Shown: positions 1 to 5,348 of the stretch, one piece after another
Numbering within the stretch: the first letter of the stretch is position 1
How the letters are laid out: each line of letters starts with the position of its first letter
Assembly: GCA_021790955.1 (NCBI GenBank)
Contig: JAJYFI010000088.1
Coordinates: forward strand, 1-6,787
DNA from: a bacterium
GTDB taxonomy: Bacteria; Elusimicrobiota; Elusimicrobia; UBA1565; UBA9628
Length of the DNA: 6,787 nucleotides
Direction: 5' to 3'
Notes under the pieces: model-generated
The model's database searches: none
Told to the model about the DNA's origin: nothing
Seen by the model: the letters and a program-made list of their open reading frames with translations, nothing else
Program-made: the position numbers and the translations under genes

Positions 1-12
1 CCGGAATCCGCG

Positions 13-39
13 GAAATCGGTATGGTGTCACCGGATTTC
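13..39 (+). repeat. 27-bp partly palindromic dispersed repeat, copy 1
   Basis: This copy matches the one at 5259-5285 at 24 of 27 positions, in the same orientation. The arms GAAATCGGT (13-21) and ACCGGATTTC (30-39) are complementary apart from one bulged G, and the core GGTGTCACC (24-32) is itself a small palindrome. The CCGGAAT at 1-7 resembles the end of another such unit, so a further copy may lie just outside the left edge. From memory, similar GTGTC-CCGG elements are scattered between genes in many uncultured bacteria and can accompany IS200-like or REP-associated transposases; that link is recollection only. No transposase is present here. Confidence 0.65.
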
Positions 40-40
40 T

Positions 41-46
41 TATAAT
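41..46 (+). promoter_or_regulatory. TATAAT -10 box of the porin gene
   Basis: A perfect TATAAT begins 2 nt after repeat copy 1 and ends 10 nt before the porin ATG at 57. A start of transcription 6-8 nt after the box would leave a leader of only a few nucleotides, so the mRNA would be close to leaderless, consistent with the lack of a Shine-Dalgarno site. No good -35 hexamer is present at 16-18 bp spacing (position 18-23 reads CGGTAT), so the -35 part of this call is weak. Confidence 0.5.
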
Positions 47-56
47 TTCCCTTAAT

Positions 57-1436
57 ATGTCCCGGCGAGGCCTCGCCGTTTTCGTCCTTTCCTGCCTCGC
101 GGCCTCCCCGCTCCAAGCCTGGGAGCCCGCCGCGCTCGGCATCAAGCCCCTGAACATGGGAGACGTCAAGGGAATCAAAATCGGCCTCTACGGCTTCATG
201 GAGAACGACTTCATCTTCGACACGACCCAACCTTCCTTCTTCGAGGAAGAAGACAACACCTTGGTCCCCAAGCCGAACACCTACGCCGGCTCTCACGGCC
301 GCAACTTGATGAGCATCCGCAACAGCCGCCTGGGCATCGACGTGCAGCTCCCCGAAACCCCGTCGGGGATCAAGACGGACGCCGTCTTCGAGGTCGACTT
401 CCTCGGCAACCAGGGCGTCAACACCCTTCCCGGCCAGTCGGGAACGGGAGTGCAGTCGGAGAACAACTATTTCAACAACCCGGCGCTCCGCGTGCGCCAT
501 GCCTACGTCGACGTGGGCTACAAACGCTTTCAGGCGCTTGTCGGCCAGACCTGGTCGCTCTTGGGCTTCCAGCCGGACTACTTCCCGGGCGAGGTCGTCG
601 TCCAGCCGACCCCGGGGCAGCTTTACCGCCGCTTCCCCCAGATCCGCGCGACCCAGGATTGGGATTTCAGCTCCGACTGGGACTTGGAAGGCGCGGCCGA
701 CGCCGCCCGTCCCGCCGCGATGAACTCGGGGGCCCCCATGGCGCAGGGCGGGCTTCGCCTCCTTTCGACGAAATACTACGGCGCCTCGGTCAATAACACC
801 CAGACCGCCCCGGTCGCCCTCTCCGCGGCCTTAAGCGGCGATCTCATCCCGACGACGGCCTACGCGAACGGCGCCGCGGGGACGACCAACGGCTACGCCG
901 CGGCTTTTGATTTCCTTGTTCCTCTCGTCGCCTCGAAGGACCCGCGGGATCTCGGCAACACGTTGAGCTGGGTCGGCGAGGGGACCTATGGAGCGGGCCT
1001 GGGCGGCCTGGAGCTGGTGAATCTCACGTTCGGCCTTCCCCAGGTGGGCAACGGCAGCGCCGTCTGCCCCGGCGCGCCCACTCTCGACCCGGGGATCGCG
1101 GGGTGCACCGGCTCCAACTCGATCGACCTCATTCGAGCGGAGAGCTTGCGTACGGACCTGGAATACGTCTTCCCGGACAAGGAGTGGACGACCTCGGCCG
1201 GTTATGCCCAGGTCGATGGCCTCAACCTGGGGGAATTCACGGCGGCGCTGTCTTCTGCCGATCAACTCGGCATCGCCCCCAAGATCCAGTTCGGCTACGC
1301 CGATCTCTTCTACGAGCCTCTCAAGTGGCTGCGCTTCGCGTTCGAGTGGAACCAGACCCGCGACACCTACAACGACGCGAGCGCCCGTTTCGCGGTCAAC
1401 AACCGCTACCAGTTCACGACCTTCTTCGTATTCTAA
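57..1436 (+). CDS. Outer-membrane beta-barrel porin, DcaP-like
   Basis: A 459-residue outer-membrane channel protein, presumably for diffusion of small solutes; the substrate cannot be told. Residues 1-21 form a signal peptide (RR near the start, hydrophobic core, cleavage after LQA before WEP). The mature chain has alternating aromatic/polar strands, and the extreme C-terminus is the FFVF type ending in Phe expected for insertion by the BAM machinery. An early LYGFMENDFIFDT strand, an NSRLG segment, an acidic FEVDFLG strand and RHAYVDVGY followed by GQTWS recall DcaP-family porins; that family call is from memory. Two cysteines, 337 and 350, flank a Pro/Gly-rich stretch and could form a disulfide in a surface loop. 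ATG 57 is the only start that includes the signal peptide, yet it has no Shine-Dalgarno site. The stop overlaps the stop of the convergent gene by 4 bp. Confidence 0.8.
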   Translation: MSRRGLAVFVLSCLAASPLQAWEPAALGIKPLNMGDVKGIKIGLYGFMENDFIFDTTQPSFFEEEDNTLVPKPNTYAGSHGRNLMSIRNSRLGIDVQLPETPSGIKTDAVFEVDFLGNQGVNTLPGQSGTGVQSENNYFNNPALRVRHAYVDVGYKRFQALVGQTWSLLGFQPDYFPGEVVVQPTPGQLYRRFPQIRATQDWDFSSDWDLEGAADAARPAAMNSGAPMAQGGLRLLSTKYYGASVNNTQTAPVALSAALSGDLIPTTAYANGAAGTTNGYAAAFDFLVPLVASKDPRDLGNTLSWVGEGTYGAGLGGLELVNLTFGLPQVGNGSAVCPGAPTLDPGIAGCTGSNSIDLIRAESLRTDLEYVFPDKEWTTSAGYAQVDGLNLGEFTAALSSADQLGIAPKIQFGYADLFYEPLKWLRFAFEWNQTRDTYNDASARFAVNNRYQFTTFFVF

Positions 1437-2056
1437 TCGGAGACGTCCCTGTCCGTTCCGTCGCCTTCCGGGGCCTTCCGCAGCCTTCTTTTGCTTTCCT
1501 TTTTCTTGCGGCTCCAGGCCGAGTAGATGAGGCCGGCCTCGGCGCCGGGAAGAGCCCCCGAGGGCCCGAGGAGCATCATCCCGCCGAAGACGCCCGTCAT
1601 CGTGTCGGAGACGGTGTGGGCCTTCTCGTTGTCGGAGTCGAGATGCCGGCTGATCCCGTAGAGGAGGCCGACCATCCCGCCCGCCAAGAATCCCATGAGC
1701 CCGAAGCGCAGCCCGCCGACCCCGGCGCCCACGGCGACGTCGATCCCCGTCAGCAGCTTGTCGCGATCGCTCGGCTGGGAGCTCGTGTTTCCGGCGCCCG
1801 AGGGAGGAGCCGGGACATCGCCGTAGCGCCCAAGGCCGCCCGACTCTCTTTCGGTTCGAGGAAGGGGACGGCCGCGGCTTGAGCCTTCGACGACCGCCTC
1901 CTCCCCGCCGGAGAGGTTTCCAAGAGCCCGGCCCGTGGCCGCCTCCCCGAACGCCGCGCCGCTGGCCGCCTTGCCGGCCTCGAGGTCCTGGGCGTTAAGC
2001 GACGCCGCGGCGAGCCCCGCCAGTCCCGCCGCCAGGATGATCCTAGTGATTTTCAT
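1433..2056 (-). CDS. Exported glycine-rich membrane-associated protein, unknown function
   Basis: I do not recognise this 207-residue protein. Residues 1-22 are a clear signal peptide (MKITR, then an Ala/Gly/Leu core, cleavage after SLNA before QD). Residues 23-99 are low-complexity Gly/Ala/Ser/Pro with charges, probably disordered. Two Gly-rich hydrophobic segments follow (about 105-136 and 152-180, with several GxxxG-like spacings), separated by a charged stretch; they could be membrane hairpins. The tail from 183 is very basic (RKKKESKRR) and then acidic. The start at 2056 is chosen over the in-frame ATG at 2077 because a perfect AGGAGG lies 7 nt before it and the signal peptide then begins properly. 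The gene follows the aminopeptidase gene by 100 nt on the same strand and may be cotranscribed with it. A role in the envelope is inference. Confidence 0.75.
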   Translation of the reverse strand: MKITRIILAAGLAGLAAASLNAQDLEAGKAASGAAFGEAATGRALGNLSGGEEAVVEGSSRGRPLPRTERESGGLGRYGDVPAPPSGAGNTSSQPSDRDKLLTGIDVAVGAGVGGLRFGLMGFLAGGMVGLLYGISRHLDSDNEKAHTVSDTMTGVFGGMMLLGPSGALPGAEAGLIYSAWSRKKKESKRRLRKAPEGDGTDRDVSD

Positions 2057-2062
2057 GTTCGC

Positions 2063-2092
2063 ACCTCCTATGTCCATCCCTTTAAAGGAGGT
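2063..2092 (-). promoter_or_regulatory. Inverted repeat that can sequester the ribosome-binding site of the gene at 2056
   Basis: In the minus-strand RNA, AGGAGGU (2069 down to 2063) contains the Shine-Dalgarno site 7 nt before the AUG at 2056. The perfect 7-nt complement ACCUCCU lies upstream (2092 down to 2086), leaving a 16-nt loop. Folding would hide the binding site. The upstream arm continues as ACCUCCUUU, which is the anti-Shine-Dalgarno sequence at the 3' end of 16S rRNA. The loop also holds the in-frame alternative AUG at 2077 and part of a 10-bp palindrome CCTTTAAAGG (2079-2088). The complementarity is seen directly; a regulatory role is inference. Confidence 0.45.
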
Positions 2093-2156
2093 CTTGCGCG
2101 AGGGGGACGCGAGCGCCCGGGTCTGCGGGCCTCAATAATTCCGGGACCTTCGGCCC

Positions 2157-4802
2157 TCAGGGGGCTTGGCGGGAAAGCCAGTCGGCGAGCGCCGGGGCCT
2201 GGGCTTTGACGCGCACGCCCAGGTCGATCTCCTCGAGCGCCTGCCGGAGGCTGCGGCGGGCGGAGGGGACGTCGTTGTCCGGCCGGGCAAAGAAGCGCTC
2301 GACCTCCTCCCGCCATGCCGGGCTCCAGAGGGCGGAGGTCGCGGCGATGACGCGTTCGGCGCCCTTCTCTCCCGTCTTGGCGCGCAACTCGCGCCAGCGG
2401 GACGTGATGAAGCTCCACGCCTCGGCCTGGGCCTTGGGGTTGGCGAGAAGAACCGTCGCCGGCTTCCAGGCGTCCTGGCCGCGCACGTCGCAGGAGAGCG
2501 AAAGCTCGAGCAGCCGCCGCGCAAGCGTCGGCTCGGGGAAGAAGGCCATCGCGCGCAGGTAATCGTCTCGCTCCTCGGGGGAGCGCGCGGCCTTCATCTT
2601 GGCCTCGTAGGTTCCGAAGAGCGCGGCGTCCCCGCGGCGCGCGCCGATCTCGAGGACGGGGCGCGCGAGGGCCGGGTTGAGGGAGGCGGGGTCCTCCAGG
2701 TAGCGCTTCAAGCGTTCCTCGATCTGGGGGCCCAGGACCTTGCCCGGGGCGATCGTCCCCAAGGCTCCCAGCACCGAGGCGCGGGCGAGCTCGGTCTCGC
2801 TGTCGCCCGATTTCCTGGCGCCCCAGCCCAGCCTCGCCCAGTGCGGGGCAAGGAAGCGCTCGGCGAAGGCCGCGAAACGTCCCCGCTCCGGCTCGGCCTC
2901 GACGAGGCGGTCCCAGAGGAGCTTGAGGAGCCCGCACTCATGCTGCAAGACGATGCGCGACTTGTCCGGGGCCAGGGCGCTCAAGTTGTCCATGAAGCCG
3001 CCCATCGCGATGGCGCCGGAAACCGTCTCGGCCCAGGAGTCGCCCAAGAATCCCGCCCGCTCCGAGGGATCGAGGCTCTTGACGAGCCGCGGCCGCAGGT
3101 CCGAGAGGAGGGCCCCCTCGAGAGCCGAGCGGTAAAACCCGGTCTGGCCCTCGTTGGGATAGAGCCAGGAAAGCGCCCCGCGCCCCGGCAGGGTGACGCG
3201 GGTCGCAGGCTTGTCGGCCACGATGCGAAGGGCCCGGGGCGTCTTGTCGGAGGCGGTTTTAAAGCGCATGACGACGGGGATCGTCCAGGTCGCGGCCGGG
3301 GCGGCGCCGCCCGCGGCCATGAAGCGCGACTGGGAGATCTCGACGGAGCGGCCGTCCGCGGAGGGTTTGACCTTGACGAGGGGAAAGCCCGGCTGGGTGA
3401 ACCAATCCTTGGCCATCTTCGAGATCGGGACCTTGGAGGCCCGCTCCAGCTCCCGCCAGAGATCCCGCGCCTCGGTGTTTTTGTAGGCGTAGCGGCGCAT
3501 GTAGCTGCGGATGCCCTTTTGAAAGGAGCTTTCGCCCAGGTAGCGCTCCATCATGCGCAGCACGGCCGCGCCCTTCTCATAGCTGAGCACGTCGAATTGC
3601 GCCTCGATCTCCGCGATCGTCGTCGCCCCCGACTCGATGGGACGGGTGTTCTTGAGCGCATCGGTGTCCAGCGCCCCCGCGACGGCGTTCTGGAAGTCGA
3701 GCCACGACATCCAGCGAGGCTTCCAGGCGCCGACCACCTTGTAGGAGCCCCAGGTCGCGAAGGCCTCGTTGAGCCAGAGGTCGTTCCACCACTTCATGGT
3801 GACGAGATCCCCGAACCACTGGTGGACGATCTCATGGCTGACCACCTCGGCGACGCGGCGCTGGGACCGCGTCGAGGAGAGCTTGGGGTCGACGAAGATG
3901 GCGGAATCCCTGAAGAAGATCGCCCCCCAATTCTCCATCGCCCCCGCGGAGAAGTCCGGCACCGCCACGAGGTCGAGCTTGGGGAGCTGGTAGGGGATCC
4001 CGAAATAGGAGTTGAGCCAGGAGACCGACTGCTGGGCGGCCTTCAGGGCGAAGGCGGTCTGGTCCATCTTGTCGGGGGTGGCCCAGACGTTGATCCGCGT
4101 CTTGCCCGCCCGCCCCGAACGGCATTGGAGCCTGGCGACCGCGAGGGCGACGAGGTAGCTCGGCATCCGCGGCGTCTGGTCGAACGCGACGGTCTGCCAG
4201 CCCGCCTGGCTCCGGCGGCTCTTGGCCGGCATGTTGGAGAGGACGGTGAGGCCCTCGGGGGCGGTGACGGCGAGGTTGAAGACGGCCTTGGCCTCGGGCT
4301 CGTCCACCGAGGGGACCATGCGCCTGAAGTCCGCGGGCTCAAATTGCGTGAAGGCGTAGCGCTCCTCCCGGCCCTCGAAGCGGTAGCTCGAGGCGTAAAG
4401 CCCGCGCATGTCGCGGCCGAGCTTGCCGGAGTAGGAGATCGCGATCGACAGCCGCTTGCCCGCGGGGACGGGCTTCTCAAGGCGCCAGGAGAGGGCCTGC
4501 GCCGGCGCGTCGTAGACGACGGCGCCCGCGGGCGCCGCCACGCCGTCGAGAGAGGCTTCTTGAACGTGGAGGCCGATCGCATGAAGGACGACGCGGTCGA
4601 GGCTTTTCGCCGAGCGCGCCGCGATCACGACCGTGCCTTCAAAGGTCCCGGCGTCGGGGTCCACCTTGAGCGAGATCGCGTAGCTCTCCGGACGCAGGAG
4701 CTCGTAGAGCCGGGGAGGGGCGGGAGCCGCGGCGGGGGCTTTCGCCGGCGGCTCCTGCGCTTTGGCCGTCTCAGAGATTTGCGAGGTGCTCGTCGTTGGC
4801 AT
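2157..4802 (-). CDS. M1 family zinc aminopeptidase (aminopeptidase N type)
   Basis: This enzyme removes N-terminal amino acids from peptides using one zinc ion. In the 881-residue form from ATG 4802, the N-terminal beta domain starts at about residue 38 (LYELLRPESYAISL). The exopeptidase motif GAMEN is at 287-291. The zinc site is HEIVH at 323-327 with Glu346, giving the HEXXH-X18-E spacing, and the catalytic Tyr408 is in SYEKG. After about 540 comes a long helical C-terminal region like ERAP1_C domains. Length and motif order are normal for M1, so it should be active. The start is uncertain: 4802 has AAGGAG 10 nt upstream, whereas ATG 4859 and 4874 have no Shine-Dalgarno site. The frame is open further upstream and codes for a signal-peptide-like hydrophobic stretch, so secretion cannot be excluded. 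The Pro/Ala-rich residues 16-36 look like a linker. It lies 116 nt behind the lipoprotein gene on the same strand, probably in one transcript. Confidence 0.93.
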   Translation of the reverse strand: MPTTSTSQISETAKAQEPPAKAPAAAPAPPRLYELLRPESYAISLKVDPDAGTFEGTVVIAARSAKSLDRVVLHAIGLHVQEASLDGVAAPAGAVVYDAPAQALSWRLEKPVPAGKRLSIAISYSGKLGRDMRGLYASSYRFEGREERYAFTQFEPADFRRMVPSVDEPEAKAVFNLAVTAPEGLTVLSNMPAKSRRSQAGWQTVAFDQTPRMPSYLVALAVARLQCRSGRAGKTRINVWATPDKMDQTAFALKAAQQSVSWLNSYFGIPYQLPKLDLVAVPDFSAGAMENWGAIFFRDSAIFVDPKLSSTRSQRRVAEVVSHEIVHQWFGDLVTMKWWNDLWLNEAFATWGSYKVVGAWKPRWMSWLDFQNAVAGALDTDALKNTRPIESGATTIAEIEAQFDVLSYEKGAAVLRMMERYLGESSFQKGIRSYMRRYAYKNTEARDLWRELERASKVPISKMAKDWFTQPGFPLVKVKPSADGRSVEISQSRFMAAGGAAPAATWTIPVVMRFKTASDKTPRALRIVADKPATRVTLPGRGALSWLYPNEGQTGFYRSALEGALLSDLRPRLVKSLDPSERAGFLGDSWAETVSGAIAMGGFMDNLSALAPDKSRIVLQHECGLLKLLWDRLVEAEPERGRFAAFAERFLAPHWARLGWGARKSGDSETELARASVLGALGTIAPGKVLGPQIEERLKRYLEDPASLNPALARPVLEIGARRGDAALFGTYEAKMKAARSPEERDDYLRAMAFFPEPTLARRLLELSLSCDVRGQDAWKPATVLLANPKAQAEAWSFITSRWRELRAKTGEKGAERVIAATSALWSPAWREEVERFFARPDNDVPSARRSLRQALEEIDLGVRVKAQAPALADWLSRQAP

Positions 4803-4812
4803 GGCGTGCGCG

Positions 4813-4818
4813 CTCCTT
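4813..4818 (-). promoter_or_regulatory. Shine-Dalgarno site supporting the 4802 start of the aminopeptidase
   Basis: The minus strand reads AAGGAG here, 10 nt before ATG 4802. The spacing is slightly long but usable. The site is inside a 10-bp palindrome (CTCCTTGGAG, 4813-4822). It is the best ribosome-binding match among the candidate starts of this gene and is the main reason for preferring 4802. Confidence 0.4.
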
Positions 4819-4892
4819 GGAGGATCGATCGCCGGGCCTTCGGCTCGCGGGCTTGGCATGCCCGGCAGGGCCATGAGAAAGCCCAGAGCGAG

Positions 4893-4907
4893 CCCGGCTC
4901 GGCCGGG
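4893..4907 (-). other. Tight GC hairpin between the lipoprotein and aminopeptidase genes
   Basis: A perfect 6-bp stem CCCGGC/GCCGGG with a 3-nt loop lies 11 nt after the lipoprotein stop codon. No U-run follows on the minus strand, so this does not qualify as a standard intrinsic terminator. It could act as an attenuator, an RNA-stability element or a processing site between the two genes. If the aminopeptidase really starts far upstream, the hairpin would instead be coding sequence. Confidence 0.35.
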
Positions 4908-4918
4908 TTGGCTGCCGC

Positions 4919-5239
4919 TTATTTCCCTCCGGATTTGGAGGAATCCTTGAGGGTGTCCTTGCCCGTCCAGAAATGAATCGAGTTGAGGACGACGGCGTCG
5001 GCCGTAGCCGCCACCTGGTAGACCGGGATGATCACGAAGGCGACGAAGACGGCCTCGTTGGTCCACTTGGCCTGCGTCGCGCGGCTCTTGGCGGGGGCGT
5101 TCGTGGCGACGCTCTCGCCCAGTCGTCCGTTCCAATGGTGGAGGTCCTTCGTGAGGGTGAAGGGCCCGTAGCAGGCGCAGAGAGACGTGCTCAGGGCCAG
5201 GGCGGCGGCGGCCAGCCTGTGAAAAGGGGGATTTTTCAT
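4919..5239 (-). CDS. Small DUF3332-like lipoprotein
   Basis: This is a 106-residue lipoprotein of unknown function. The signal peptide (MKNPPFHR, then an Ala/Leu core) ends in the lipobox LCA-C, making Cys23 the lipidated residue. The mature start CYGPFTLTKDLHHWNG (23-38), a hydrophobic IIPVYQVA segment (70-77), and ADAVVLNSIHFWTG (80-93) match, from memory, the DUF3332 family pattern known best from Bacteroidetes. The usual N-x-I-E-F-W-T-G appears here as NSIHFWTG, with His in place of Glu. The hydrophobic stretch 63-85 could be a membrane segment. The tail is short and Lys/Ser-rich. No Shine-Dalgarno site precedes ATG 5239. A TATGAT box 8 nt upstream suggests a nearly leaderless message. 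It is the first gene of the minus-strand group containing the aminopeptidase. Confidence 0.8.
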   Translation of the reverse strand: MKNPPFHRLAAAALALSTSLCACYGPFTLTKDLHHWNGRLGESVATNAPAKSRATQAKWTNEAVFVAFVIIPVYQVAATADAVVLNSIHFWTGKDTLKDSSKSGGK

Positions 5240-5247
5240 AGGGAGGG

Positions 5248-5277
5248 ATCATACCATAGAAATAGGTATTGTGTCCC
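5248..5277 (-). promoter_or_regulatory. Candidate leaderless promoter of the lipoprotein gene
   Basis: On the minus strand, GGGACA (5277-5272, four matches to TTGACA) is followed after 18 bp by TATGAT (5253-5248, five of six matches to TATAAT). Only 8 nt separate the -10 box from ATG 5239, so transcription would begin at or next to the start codon. The -35 hexamer lies within repeat copy 2 and overlaps the -35 of the divergent kinase promoter. This is a sequence-only prediction. Confidence 0.4.
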
Positions 5278-5285
5278 CGGATTTC
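5259..5285 (+). repeat. 27-bp partly palindromic dispersed repeat, copy 2
   Basis: This copy is identical to the one at 13-39 except at positions 6, 12 and 18 of the unit (C/A, G/T, A/C). The palindromic arms are less perfect here (GAAAT and AGG against CCGGATTTC). It lies in the 109-nt region between the divergent lipoprotein and kinase genes and supplies the -35 parts of both predicted promoters. The two copies are direct repeats about 5.2 kb apart, enclosing the porin, the unknown gene, the aminopeptidase and the lipoprotein. Confidence 0.65.
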
Positions 5286-5297
5286 CGCTGTTATAAT
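5269..5297 (+). promoter_or_regulatory. Promoter of the heptose kinase operon
   Basis: TTGTGT (5269-5274) and a perfect TATAAT (5292-5297) are separated by 17 bp, the ideal sigma-70-type spacing. The -35 hexamer matches TTGACA at its first three bases only. Transcription would begin around 5304, giving a leader of about 45 nt that contains the 14-bp tandem repeat. Confidence 0.55.
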
Positions 5298-5317
5298 ACT
5301 CCCGGTTTTCGATCCCT

Positions 5318-5346
5318 ATAGCAGACACCGCATAGCAGACACCGCA
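5318..5346 (+). repeat. 14-bp exact tandem duplication in the kinase leader
   Basis: The unit ATAGCAGACACCGC occurs at 5318-5331 and again, without a spacer, at 5332-5345; the following A at 5346 matches as well. It ends 2 nt before the GTG start at 5349, where a ribosome-binding site would be expected, and contains no Shine-Dalgarno sequence. It could be a recent slippage duplication, a regulatory protein site or a translation-affecting element. Nothing in the sequence decides between these. Confidence 0.8.
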
Positions 5347-5348
5347 AC

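Noticed and set aside
1103..1882. A 259-codon plus-strand open frame across the porin end and the opposite gene
   Set aside because: It overlaps two better-supported genes, has an Arg/Pro-rich shadow composition and has no ribosome-binding site or domain.
2086..2091. AGGAGG on the plus strand as a ribosome-binding site
   Set aside because: The only nearby start is TTG at 2094, 2 nt away, and no credible plus-strand gene follows. The sequence is better explained as the complement arm of the minus-strand hairpin.
2115..2130. Hairpin GCCCG/CGGGC between the aminopeptidase and the unknown gene as a terminator
   Set aside because: The stem is only 5 bp and no T-run follows on either strand. The weaker GGGCC/GGTCC stem just after the aminopeptidase stop also lacks a proper T-run.
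2166..4976. A 936-codon open frame on the plus strand opposite the aminopeptidase
   Set aside because: Its translation is Gly/Arg/Leu/Asp-rich without domains, and it is exactly antisense to a gene with complete catalytic motifs. GC-rich third positions suppress stop codons in this frame.
4803..5252. The in-frame extension of the aminopeptidase up to ATG 5252 (1031 residues)
   Set aside because: The first 110 residues overlap the lipoprotein gene in another frame and are Arg/Pro/Gly-rich shadow sequence. The lipoprotein has a lipobox and family motifs.
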